A DNA stretch of 64,000 bases from DT-111 sp965263225 (GTDB taxonomy: Bacteria; Bacteroidota; Bacteroidia; Chitinophagales; Saprospiraceae), in NCBI GenBank assembly GCA_965263225.1, contig CBDHHG010000033.1, positions 272,714 to 336,713 of the forward strand. The letters run 5' to 3'. Below, one piece after another: positions 8,491 through 16,594 of this stretch (position 1 is the first letter of the stretch; every line of letters starts with the position of its first letter). A program made the translations under genes and the position numbers. The notes beneath the pieces were generated by a model. The model saw only the letters and a list, made by a program, of their open reading frames with translations, ran no database searches and had not been told where the DNA came from.

Positions 8491-10032
8491 CTACCCTTTT
8501 TGCTGTTTCCACCATTGCTCACAGTAAGCCGTAACACTACTTTGAAGCAATTGGTCAAAATTAGAGGACTCCTTCAGATCAGCTAGCGCTTCAACGCGTT
8601 CCTGAAGGATCTTTCGATAGATCTTGGGGTGTTGTTTTCTGAAATGAGAAAGATTGAATTCTTCTTTCCTGGCCTGTCCTTCTTCGAAAAGTTCTTTTAC
8701 TCCCTTTCCCTCCGACTTTCGTCGATTAGCGGAAAGTTTGTTCTTGACAGAATAGGTTGGTTCGCCTAAAGGGTGTTTGCCTATATTCTTTTCGCTGGCC
8801 AGGAGTTTGCGAAATTCTTGAGCAGTCATCTTTTTTGCCCTTTCTCGATTACCACGTTCCTCTTCATTCAATTGTTTCTTACGTGCAATTACCTGCTCCA
8901 TTAAGCTAGCATATAGGCCTGCCTCTTCGAAGCGCTTATTTCTAATCCATTGTACGAAAGCCTTGATCTTATCTTTTGGCGTGGTACGATTCGTCTTCTT
9001 TTCAAAAAAGGCCAACATATAGGTCACGAAAAAGTCCTCGTAGCCATCCAATTCACTTCCCTTAATGATCGGAAGTATCTCATCCAGGACAACAGCCAAG
9101 TTTACTCCATATTCCGACAAGTGATTAAATGCCCGGCGCTGAGCCTCTGTTAGTGTATCAATGCGGGACAGGAATCCGCTATCACTTTTGGTCTTCGTAC
9201 GCTTACGGGTGCTACTGGTTGTCACCTGTTCGGTAGTAGCTATTTCTAACAATTGTCCAGACTTCTCATTAATCTCAAAGTGAACTTGCGTAATTTTACG
9301 TCCTTTACGACCAAACTCAAGACTTACCTCCAGACGGGTCTTCTCATTGATTTCTTCCTTGGCTACGTCCAACACTTTGCGTCGAAAATTCCGAAAGTCA
9401 GGATACTTATCTTTAATACCTAAGCGTTCTTTTAACTCCAACACCCCCACCTTCATCACATTGCGTCCATGGCGAACATTCTCATAGTAGAACGCCTTAC
9501 ACATTTGAAATATCCGGATAGAAAAGCTGCTTTTCATCCGAGCTACCTCAATCAGCTCAAAACGAGTAAAACGTTCTTTTAATCCCAGTAGGAAAGGTTT
9601 CATTTGGGGAGAGAAGCCAAATTCAACACATAGCACCCCTTCTTCACTGTACTTTGGTACGGCACCGGCAACCCAATTGATATGTCCACGAAGCCTGGTG
9701 CCCTCCAACACAAAATCGGTAGGGAAAGTAATCTTCTTACTGGTGACGCTATCCAACAAGTCATCCAATCGTTCGTAAAATGAGCCGTGTTTCTTCCCGC
9801 CATCGGCTTTTAGTACCGTTTCAATGTCCTTGACTGGCACTAAGTAGGTTTCGAAATCCGAATCTTCGGGCTTAATCAGCGAAGCCATATGCAATATGAG
9901 CTTCATCTCTCGCGGGGTAAGCTTGTAGCGTGCATGTTGGATAAATTGATTCGCAATCGCCGCAACTTGGGTGTTCTTTTCTTGTACCATCTTTTGTATT
10001 TGAGGCTTCCTAGTTCTAGGGGTCCCCAGCAT
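8491..10032 (-). CDS. Replication initiator protein, Rep_3 (RepB/RepE) superfamily
   Basis: This 513-residue protein has residues 20 to about 250 matching the two winged-helix domains of plasmid Rep_3 initiators: NQFIQHARYKLTPREMKLIL, LDDLLDSVTSKKITFP, and FTRFELIEVARMKSSFSIRIF in WH2, followed by LKERLGIKDKYPDFRNFRRKVL. Such proteins bind iterons, open the origin and repress their own promoter. The family is normally about 230-350 residues. Here an extra basic, helix-rich C-terminal half (about 260-513, many K/R/E) is attached. The gene reads away from the iteron array, which begins about 175 bp upstream of its start codon, and an inverted pair of half-iterons lies between. This identifies the locus as the origin of a plasmid-type replicon. 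The next gene on the other strand ends 122 bp away. Confidence 0.92.
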   Translation of the reverse strand: MLGTPRTRKPQIQKMVQEKNTQVAAIANQFIQHARYKLTPREMKLILHMASLIKPEDSDFETYLVPVKDIETVLKADGGKKHGSFYERLDDLLDSVTSKKITFPTDFVLEGTRLRGHINWVAGAVPKYSEEGVLCVEFGFSPQMKPFLLGLKERFTRFELIEVARMKSSFSIRIFQMCKAFYYENVRHGRNVMKVGVLELKERLGIKDKYPDFRNFRRKVLDVAKEEINEKTRLEVSLEFGRKGRKITQVHFEINEKSGQLLEIATTEQVTTSSTRKRTKTKSDSGFLSRIDTLTEAQRRAFNHLSEYGVNLAVVLDEILPIIKGSELDGYEDFFVTYMLAFFEKKTNRTTPKDKIKAFVQWIRNKRFEEAGLYASLMEQVIARKKQLNEEERGNRERAKKMTAQEFRKLLASEKNIGKHPLGEPTYSVKNKLSANRRKSEGKGVKELFEEGQARKEEFNLSHFRKQHPKIYRKILQERVEALADLKESSNFDQLLQSSVTAYCEQWWKQQKG

Positions 10033-10156
10033 TAGTATCAGTTCGTAAAATTAGCGCATAGGGAAAATCGAATCTTTACATAATACAAAACAGAGATGAC
10101 TCGCATCCCTAAGTCGTATTACTCAAACAAAAGATCCATGAATGGAGCGAATTTAA

Positions 10157-10192
10157 GTACATATGTGTACCAAGGCAAGAAAAAAAGTACAC
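10157..10192. promoter_or_regulatory. Inverted and single half-iterons upstream of rep (candidate autorepression operator)
   Basis: GTACA-TATG-TGTAC (10157-10170) is an inverted pair of the iteron tail GTAC(AC), and one more direct GTACAC lies at 10187-10192. In Rep_3 plasmids the initiator represses rep by binding inverted half-iterons in the rep promoter. The position, 125-160 bp upstream of the rep start, fits this role. The identification is by analogy. Confidence 0.5.
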
Positions 10193-10207
10193 AATTTCCG
10201 CAAGCGA

Positions 10208-11083
10208 CCCACAAGGGGTACACAAGCGACCCACAAGAAGGATACAAGATTGAAAATCAACACCATACAGCCCACAACAGGTACACGGAAAAGCGATTAA
10301 ATCTTTATCCTTTGGACACTTTGACTCAAAAGGAATTGATAAGGAGCGTATTTTTAGACTTGTACAGAGGCAAAATGTTAGGTCAGGCTTGAAAACACTA
10401 CTTATAGTTCATGAATGCTATCCTATCTTACAATGTAAATGACTGATTAACAGTACTTAACAATCTCCCACATCGAGGACACAATAGGTACAAACGGAGT
10501 GGTCTCTAGGGCTTTCATCTCCCACAATGAGGACACATATAGTAATAAAACAGCCCACATGAGGTACTCATATCACAAAAATAGCCCACGAACGGAACAC
10601 AATTAATTAAATTGATTTGGGACCCCCTCAAAACGGACACAATTAAACCGCTGGTTTTCAGGCCTTTGAAAAGGAGGGTACACATCAAGTAATTTAACCC
10701 CCAAAAGAGACACAATAAGAACCACAAAGGGTACACTATTCGCCCACTATCTCTACACAATTCCCCCACAGCAAGTACGCTATTCACCCCAAGGAGGTAC
10801 ACCCATTACCCACCAGAAGAACACCAAAGACCCGCTAAGAGGACACATAAGTCCCACAAAGAGGACACTACTTTGTCTATAATCAACTGATAATGAAAGC
10901 TTTGTGAAAGCTGTAATTATATAAAGTATAAACTATATAAAAACCTAAGTCTTTAAATAGTAAATGGGAAGCAAGTGATTTTATAAAAATCTATTGTAAG
11001 TGTACCTATACTTGATTTAAGCCATTGTAAGAAAAGAAAAAAATTGCGCAAAAAAAGAAAAGAAACACCCACAAAGAGGACAC
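10208..11083 (+). repeat. Iteron array of the replication origin (about 18 degenerate 16-bp copies)
   Basis: Copies resembling CCCACAANGAGGACAC, all in the same orientation, begin at 10208, 10230, 10271, 10467, 10521, 10554, 10585, 10625, 10668 (weak), 10698, 10721, 10743, 10765, 10787, 10809, 10831, 10853 and 11068. The tail varies between GGACAC and GGTACAC. The seven copies from 10721 to 10868, and the pair at 10208/10230, are spaced exactly 22 bp apart, two helical turns. The best copies are at 10853 and 11068; the middle ones are more worn. The array lies between kilA-N and rep and is the expected binding site of the Rep_3 protein. No protein-coding gene is credible here. Confidence 0.93.
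10869..11067. other. AT-rich spacer inside the origin (candidate DNA unwinding element)
   Basis: The tandem iteron block ends at 10868 and the last perfect iteron starts at 11068. The 199 bp between are strongly AT-rich, with runs such as AATTATATAAAGTATAAACT. In iteron-type origins the melted region lies next to the iterons, so this is the best candidate. I found no good DnaA box; TGTGGGAAA at 11100-11108 is only a weak match to the reversed box. Confidence 0.5.
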
Positions 11084-11109
11084 TATAAGACAATATCACT
11101 GTGGGAAAT

Positions 11110-11958
11110 CTATTTTCCTTTGAGTTGCGGAGGATTTGGAGGAAGGGATTTCAATGCATTGGAAGAAACCAGTATACTCATCTCCTCAATAGCGGATTCG
11201 TTTAGAATCTGCAAGCGTTGTTCCCCATCACAACCCCACTTCATCAATTTCGCATTCAAACTTTGAAGATTGGAGAGTACCAGGAGTTGTTCCGGAGTGG
11301 CATAATCTCTCATATTCCCCTTCTTATCCGGGTTTTGAAGTCGCCATTCTTTCGCGGTGAGTCCGAACAGGGCGAGATTGATAAGGTCAGCTTCGGAGGC
11401 GAAGTAAGGGCCTTCCTTTTTGGTGTATTGAAGGCGAGGAGGTATGAGATGCTCTCGGACCGCTTCGGTCAAGATCTTGTAATTGGCCTTGGACATTAGG
11501 CGTTTGACATTCCATTCGAGGTTTAAGCTTTGTGCCTCTACTTCCTTTAAGCGCTGGAATTCCTTGACCAGGTACAGTTTAAAAACGGGGCTTATAAAAG
11601 AACAAAATTCGAAGGCAATATCGGTATGTGCAAAGGTGCCTCCATATCGGCCAGCCTTTGATTTCATCCCGATGGCATTGGTGGAGGAGATCCACTGCTT
11701 AGCCGAAAGGAAAAAAGTATTCAGACCTGTCTTATTTCTTATTCCATCGAATTCGATGGAATTAAAATTGGGATTGTTCAGTTGTTCCCAAACACCCAAG
11801 AATTCTACCGTATTACGGTTTCGCAACCAATTGGAGATCACGATATCCGTTCGCTCATTTACTTGTTTAGCAATATCGGTAAGAGATATAAAGTCCTTTC
11901 CATCCTGGTCATAGATGGTGATCACTTGCCCTTCTACTCTAATTTTCTGCTTTGCCAT
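11110..11958 (-). CDS. KilA-N domain protein
   Basis: This 282-residue cytoplasmic protein has residues about 10-130 fitting the KilA-N DNA-binding domain found in phage, viral and plasmid proteins: DFISLTDIAKQVNERTDIVISNWLRNRNTVEFLGVWEQLNNPNFN, then GRYGGTFAHTDIAFEFCSFISPVFKLYLVKEFQRLK. The remaining C-terminal part is helical, with LINLALFGLTAKEWR and a closing proline-rich tail. It is the third gene of the leftward ParA cluster, 128 bp after the ribbon-helix-helix gene, and its stop codon lies 27 bp from the last iteron. KilA-N proteins are widespread in Bacteroidota accessory DNA, and none in this position has a role I know. A regulatory function at the origin is possible. Confidence 0.85.
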   Translation of the reverse strand: MAKQKIRVEGQVITIYDQDGKDFISLTDIAKQVNERTDIVISNWLRNRNTVEFLGVWEQLNNPNFNSIEFDGIRNKTGLNTFFLSAKQWISSTNAIGMKSKAGRYGGTFAHTDIAFEFCSFISPVFKLYLVKEFQRLKEVEAQSLNLEWNVKRLMSKANYKILTEAVREHLIPPRLQYTKKEGPYFASEADLINLALFGLTAKEWRLQNPDKKGNMRDYATPEQLLVLSNLQSLNAKLMKWGCDGEQRLQILNESAIEEMSILVSSNALKSLPPNPPQLKGK

Positions 11959-12086
11959 TCACCAAGGTTTGATTGGATCCATTTAGCCCTTTACTATGCT
12001 TCTATTGCTGCTAGACCAGCCCTTCACTTAGCCTATCTTCTATCTCATTCAGAAAGATACCTTAATCGTATGAGGGCAATAGTCGT

Positions 12087-12548
12087 TTACTCTTGCTCTG
12101 CCAAACGGCTTTTGAATTCACGAACGGCTCTGCGCAATTCGCTTTCACCCATTTCTTGGTCCATGTAGTACCTTATGGCTCGTGATATAAACTCCGAGAT
12201 ATCCCGCCGATCCCAGAAGGCTGCGGCCTTGATCTGAAAAAGAAAGTCCTTTTCAACGGTATAGAAGAAGGAATCTCGCTCGATATCTTTCTTTTTTCTT
12301 CCTCTTTTCTTAGGAGTTGCCTCTTTCGCTACGGGTTGAACGGGAGTTGCTTCTTGCGCGGCTTTGACAGGCTTGGATGTTTCTACGGATTTGGATTCTT
12401 CCGTTTTCTTGGTCGTCTGCTTACGTGCAGGCGTAGCTGTTGGAGCAGGTTCTGCTTTGACCTCCGCAGCAGGTTTTGAAACGAGCATATCCAGTTTTTT
12501 GGATCGGTTATTTCCGATTAGGCTATCCGTGAAATTCTTCTTTGCCAT
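12087..12548 (-). CDS. Small ribbon-helix-helix protein with AT-hook-like motif (ParB/ParG-type partner of ParA)
   Basis: This protein has 153 residues. It begins MAKKNFTDSLIG, continues with a low-complexity Ala/Pro/Lys/Thr linker (about 27-80), a basic KKRGRKKK segment (80-87) that resembles an AT-hook, and a C-terminal domain (about 91-135, FFYTVEKDFLFQIKAAAFWDRRDISEFISRAIRYYM) with the strand-helix-helix pattern of ribbon-helix-helix regulators. It follows parA by 97 bp on the same strand. Small DNA-binding partners of this kind complete type Ib partition systems. No classical ParB (HTH/ParB-N) is present in the window. I infer that it binds the palindromic or AT-rich sites upstream of parA. 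No experiment or close homologue is known to me. Confidence 0.75.
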   Translation of the reverse strand: MAKKNFTDSLIGNNRSKKLDMLVSKPAAEVKAEPAPTATPARKQTTKKTEESKSVETSKPVKAAQEATPVQPVAKEATPKKRGRKKKDIERDSFFYTVEKDFLFQIKAAAFWDRRDISEFISRAIRYYMDQEMGESELRRAVREFKSRLAEQE

Positions 12549-12645
12549 AACGTAAGGATTTATAAAGAATACTTGACCAACCAGAAGATCAGTAGTGATT
12601 CCTAGATGGTCTTAGTTCAGTAAGTTCAAATGTGGATCCCCTACC

Positions 12646-13422
12646 CTATTTGCCAGATGCTACTGGCACTAAATTGTAGCGAACTAGGACTTCTTGGGTT
12701 AGATTTTTATAATCTACGGCGCCATTGCATCTGGGGTCATAGCTAAATACGTCCATTCCTTGAGCTTGTGCTTCAGCTATGGCAATGTTATTCCGTATAT
12801 GCGTATCAAATACTTTCTCCTTAAACTGTTCTCTAATAACTTTCCGAACGTTGCTCTTGATCACCATTCGGTTATCATACTTGGTAAAAAAGACCCCCGC
12901 AATTTCCAATGAAGGATTGAGGTCCTCCTGAACTCGATCTATCAATTCCTGAAGGTTGTCCAGTCCTCGCATACTGAAGTATTCGGCATCCAAGGGGATA
13001 AAGATGCTGTCTGAAGCAGTAAATGCATTAATCGTCAATAATCCCAAGGACGGCGGAGAATCAATAATGATGAAATCAAAGTCGTTCCGGACCTTGTCAA
13101 TTACCTTTTTAGTTAATATCCGCTCCCGAGCCGTATAAGTACTGAAATACATTTCTGCTCCCGCCAACCCAATATTGGAAGGGATCAGGCTTAGATTTTC
13201 CTGCAGCGCTACCACCGGTACATCAATCTCTTCTAACATGGCCTCGAAAATTCCAAATTCCAAATCTCTATATCCGAAACCATCAGATAGATTGGCCTGT
13301 GGATCAAAATCTATCAGTAGCACACGTTGACCCGCTCTCGCCAAACCCGCACCTATATTCTGTACGGAAGAGGTTTTCCCTACTCCACCTTTATGATTTG
13401 CCATTGAAATAATATGTGCCAT
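12646..13422 (-). CDS. parA: ParA-family partition ATPase
   Basis: This 258-residue protein has the deviant Walker A KGGVGKTSS (11-19, with the signature lysine K11), a Walker A' / switch region LLIDFDPQANLSDGFG near 34-49, Walker B FIIIDSPPSLGLLT near 115-130, and DAEYFSMRGLDNL and FFTKYDNR later. There is no N-terminal HTH extension, so it is of the short (type Ib/Soj-like) kind. It uses ATP-dependent non-specific DNA binding to position plasmid copies. It is the first gene of the leftward cluster parA, RHH, kilA-N, iterons, rep. A 13-bp half-site of the large palindrome at 14243 occurs 33 bp before its start and may be its operator. Confidence 0.93.
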   Translation of the reverse strand: MAHIISMANHKGGVGKTSSVQNIGAGLARAGQRVLLIDFDPQANLSDGFGYRDLEFGIFEAMLEEIDVPVVALQENLSLIPSNIGLAGAEMYFSTYTARERILTKKVIDKVRNDFDFIIIDSPPSLGLLTINAFTASDSIFIPLDAEYFSMRGLDNLQELIDRVQEDLNPSLEIAGVFFTKYDNRMVIKSNVRKVIREQFKEKVFDTHIRNNIAIAEAQAQGMDVFSYDPRCNGAVDYKNLTQEVLVRYNLVPVASGK

Positions 13423-14242
13423 GTGTTATATGTTTTAAAGCTGATCTGGTGTTACTAGGTGAAATAGTCTTACAAGTTATAAATGCTTTTCTATATTAAC
13501 TTGCTTGGCAAGTTTCACTTTATAGTATTGTTGTTATTGATACACTATTTTGTATATGTAAAATATATTACCATAAACGAAATATGCTGCATATAGCCAA
13601 TGTTCTTTATTGATAGCAAATTTAAACTATTTATTATAAGTGTGCAAGATTAAATAGAGAATATTTCAGCTATTTTTAGGATAGTTGAAAATGATTAACT
13701 CGCTATAATTTGTCTTATTTACCTTATGTGTATAAAAGTTGATCAAGCTGTTATATAGTACAATATATGATTTAGTCAGAATTTTGAATATAGTAAGTCT
13801 AGTTCAAATGTTACAACTATAGATAAAATATTACAAATAATCAATTTAAGCTAAATACACAATAGATATTATGTGATAATAATTTGATATAGATCATAAA
13901 TGTTAAAAATGCAATATAGTAAATACTGTATTAGCTAGTCAAGAATTATATACTATATCTACTTTTTAAACTAGTCAATAATAAGCAATATATCTCCAAT
14001 ATATAAACTATGCTTAATTTTCTACCATTTAGGTTATATAATATCCATGAACAAAAATATAATCTAGTTTGACAATTCAACCTATTTATTACTAGATTAA
14101 ATAGCTCATCCTATACAAAATAAATAAGCTAGGTGATATTTATAAGCTAAATGATTTATTTTCAGTCTATTCTGTATTTATCAGTAGATCCCTAAAATAT
14201 TTAAATGACCCTAAATAGCAGCTTTGCTTGCTTGTTAGACTT
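13423..14242. other. Very AT-rich non-coding region upstream of parA
   Basis: About 800 bp with strikingly low G+C content, full of TATA, ATTATA and TAGTCAA words and with no open frame of useful length on either strand. Small symmetric pieces include ACTTGC-TTG-GCAAGT at 13499-13513. Position behind a ParA/RHH pair and next to the long palindrome suggests a centromere-like or origin-associated region. I see no insertion sequence ends. Confidence 0.6.
13455..13467. promoter_or_regulatory. Half-site of the par palindrome in the parA promoter
   Basis: CTAGGTGAAATAG at 13455-13467 is identical to 14258-14270, which is the right half of the 34-bp palindrome. A weaker relative, CTAGGTGATATT, lies at 14129-14140. 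The position 33 bp upstream of the parA start suits autoregulation of the partition operon. The binding protein is inferred to be the ribbon-helix-helix protein. Confidence 0.5.
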
Positions 14243-14276
14243 TTTCATCTATTTCACCTAGGTGAAATAGATGAAA
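14243..14276. repeat. Perfect 34-bp palindrome, candidate partition site
   Basis: Seventeen bases beginning TTTCATCTATTTCACCT are followed at once by their exact reverse complement, with the centre between 14259 and 14260 and no spacer. It closes the AT-rich region 820 bp upstream of parA. The half CTAGGTGAAATAG recurs in the parA promoter. A perfect, uninterrupted palindrome of this length is most readily explained as a protein binding site such as parS. No T-run or coding gene neighbours it, so a terminator is less likely. Confidence 0.6.
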
Positions 14277-14520
14277 TAAAAAACTTTGCTTTGCTTTTGA
14301 TTTTGAAAGATGATTTTGGGGGCGAAAAACGACTTTAAGGGGGTTTTTAGTCGTTCTGAGCACTTTTTTTAGCTTACAGAGGTCTCTGTGCCACTTTAAG
14401 TCGAAATCGTTCTGTGAGGCTAAATTCCTACTTTGTTAAGTTGGCTTACTTTTCCCTCTTTTCGAAACTAGAACGATAATCTTCACTCAGGCTAAAAAAA
14501 GAGAAAATGAAAGGAATTTT

Positions 14521-14697
14521 ATGAAAGAGACTTTTGTGCAATTTTGCCATGAAGTCTATTTGATAAGCAAAATTTCATATCTGCTAATAAGAGGATTGGT
14601 GGAGTCACGATCTATTTTTCATTGCTTTACATCCGATGAATTAAACACTCGAATAGGTAAGATCTTGAGATTTTTGTTTCCCTATTGGGAGAGATAA
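14521..14697 (+). CDS. Possible 58-residue hypothetical protein
   Basis: An ATG frame of 58 codons (begins MKETFVQFCHEVYL, ends FLFPYWER) in the otherwise empty 14.28-14.93 kb stretch. It has no signal peptide, recognisable domain or family. Short frames like this occur by chance in AT-rich DNA, so this is listed only because nothing else explains the stretch. The surrounding sequence shows small hairpins (for example arms AACGACT / AGTCGTT around 14327-14356) but no gene. Confidence 0.15.
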   Translation: MKETFVQFCHEVYLISKISYLLIRGLVESRSIFHCFTSDELNTRIGKILRFLFPYWER

Positions 14698-14922
14698 GAT
14701 CATCTGTTAATCAAGTCTAGTGAGATATTGCCGTGTTCAGTATGAAAAATTTTTGGAGAATATGCCTGTGTATTGCTTGCGGGAAAACATACTACTCTAA
14801 TTATTGGATGTTAAGTGGGAGCTTTGAACTTAGATGTAGCACAATTATTTGGGGAAACCATACACTCATTTTATCATAGTAGATTGCCAACTTAAGCAAA
14901 AAATGAAGTAGGGGAGGGGGGC

Positions 14923-14964
14923 GAAAAAATTGAGGGTCTTTCAGCATACTACCGAAAGACCCCC
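14923..14964 (-). terminator. Intrinsic terminator of the FucP-type transporter gene
   Basis: Read on the minus strand, GGGTCTTTC pairs with GAAAGACCC around an 11-base loop (14934-14962) and is followed by TCAATTTTTT. It lies 66 bp after the transporter stop codon. Nine perfect stem pairs plus a T-run make this a good rho-independent terminator. Confidence 0.8.
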
Positions 14965-15027
14965 AATTAGCAATAGGAAAAGATACAATTATGATTTCCT
15001 AGGTATATCTATTAATCATTTACACCA

Positions 15028-16347
15028 TTAGGCAGCCTTGATTCTATTCACTCGATATCCGTAAAGCCCGACAACGAAGAAGCAAAATAGAGGAAGGATA
15101 AAAGAAAAATTAACCTCTGGCACGCCCATGATCAAAGTATCGGTATAGCCAGATCCGCCAATATCTAATAGCACGCCTTGTGCCAATGGCATAATGGCTC
15201 CTCCAACTATGGCCATGACCAGAAAGGCAGCTCCATACTTGGCATCATCTCCTAGATCCTCCAGGGCTAAGCCGTAAATGGTAGGAAACATTAAAGACAT
15301 ACAAAAGGAAATCATTACCAGACTATAGAGCCCAGTCATGCCTTGCAGGAAGATGGCGCCCAAGGTAAAGATTGCAGCTAAAGCTGAAAAGATCAAGAGC
15401 AGTTTCCCCCCGCTATAATATCGGAGTAGCCAGGTACAGATCCATCGGCCAATTAGGAATACAACTAATGCGGTCATAGCATACGGTACAGCTGAGCGAT
15501 TATCGATACCGATAGACTCTGCATATTGATAGATATAGGTCCAACACATGATCTGCGCCCCTACATAAAACATCTGGGCAATGACTCCTTCCCTAAATTT
15601 AGCTCCACGAAAGATGCGGGCAATGGCAGTCGCCACATTGCCTCCTTGATCCTTTTCCTCTTTTTCTGGCATATTGACTACAGCGATGAGCACAAGAATA
15701 CCAATTACTACCAAACCCAGGATAACATAAGGATTCCGGATGACCATTAGATCGCCAGTTCGTACGGCTGCTTTTGCCGATTCCGTCAGGGAATCATAAA
15801 TAGGATTGCCGGCAGCGTCAAGATCATCAGATTGGAGAGACCCAAGGATGAAAGTCTGAGCGGCAAAAAGACCAGCCAATGCGCCAATTGGATTAAAAGC
15901 TTGGGCGAGATTGAGGCGTTGAGTGGCTGTTTCCTCTGGTCCCATGGAAAGGATGAAGGGATTGGCAGTGGTTTCCAAGAAAGCTAGGCCAAAAGTGAGA
16001 ATGTATAAGGCTAGTAGAAAGAAGATAAATTCCTCATAGGCAGCCGCGGGGTAGAAGAGGAGTGCACCAATAGCATACAGAGCTAGCCCAAGTAGGATTC
16101 CTTTTTTGTAGGAATATCGTTTGGCAAAAATCGCGGCGGGGAGAGCCATGGTAAAATAGCCTCCATAGAATGCCATCTGTACCCAGGAGGCCTGAGTGTT
16201 ATTAAGTTCTAGTACTTTTTTGAAGGCAGATACCATTGGGTTCGTAATGTCATTTGCGAAACCCCAGAGCGCAAAAAGGCTGGTAATTAGTATGAAAGGT
16301 AAAAGCAGTTCCTTTGGTACAACAACAGCTTTGTCACTTGTCGACAT
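15028..16347 (-). CDS. FucP-type MFS sugar:H+ symporter
   Basis: This 439-residue integral inner-membrane protein has about 12 hydrophobic segments. The N-terminus SLFALWGFANDITNPMVSAFKKVL, and AFYGGYFTMALPAA and ETTANPFILSMGPEETATQRLNLAQAFNPIGALAG further on, are characteristic of the L-fucose:proton symporter (FucP) and glucose/galactose transporter branch of the major facilitator superfamily. The sugar carried is not certain: fucose, galactose or glucose are all reported for this group. It has its own terminator on the left and is divergent from a secreted protein gene on the right across 247 bp. No fucose catabolic genes are adjacent, but a beta-galactosidase locus lies 45 kb away in the window. 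Confidence 0.88.
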   Translation of the reverse strand: MSTSDKAVVVPKELLLPFILITSLFALWGFANDITNPMVSAFKKVLELNNTQASWVQMAFYGGYFTMALPAAIFAKRYSYKKGILLGLALYAIGALLFYPAAAYEEFIFFLLALYILTFGLAFLETTANPFILSMGPEETATQRLNLAQAFNPIGALAGLFAAQTFILGSLQSDDLDAAGNPIYDSLTESAKAAVRTGDLMVIRNPYVILGLVVIGILVLIAVVNMPEKEEKDQGGNVATAIARIFRGAKFREGVIAQMFYVGAQIMCWTYIYQYAESIGIDNRSAVPYAMTALVVFLIGRWICTWLLRYYSGGKLLLIFSALAAIFTLGAIFLQGMTGLYSLVMISFCMSLMFPTIYGLALEDLGDDAKYGAAFLVMAIVGGAIMPLAQGVLLDIGGSGYTDTLIMGVPEVNFSFILPLFCFFVVGLYGYRVNRIKAA

Positions 16348-16594
16348 GATAGGTTGGTTTTGTTTTGTGATCGTCTCGATTGTAAGCGGAGATCAACTCC
16401 CGCTTGAACCGGAGGAGGCTAAAATAGCATAATCCGACTTATCTACGGCAATAGGAGAGTGCTAATATTTTCCTCGCTTGTGACTTGCCTTAAATGTTAT
16501 TAACTTGTACAGCGCATACACATAGGATTAGATAACTTTTTTCACCTGTACTCGTCTCAATAGCCAAATCTGTCATCTATCCAAATAACGCCTT

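Noticed and set aside
10096..10392. Open frame of 98 codons in the iteron region (plus strand)
   Set aside because: It is built from the iteron repeats and their spacers and has no protein family resemblance; the DNA role explains it.
10515..10802. Open frame of 95 codons on the minus strand in the iteron region
   Set aside because: Same reason; its composition (many Cys, Leu and Trp) follows from reading the repeats in reverse.
11100..11108. TGTGGGAAA as a DnaA box
   Set aside because: Two mismatches to the consensus and no companion boxes; too weak to claim.
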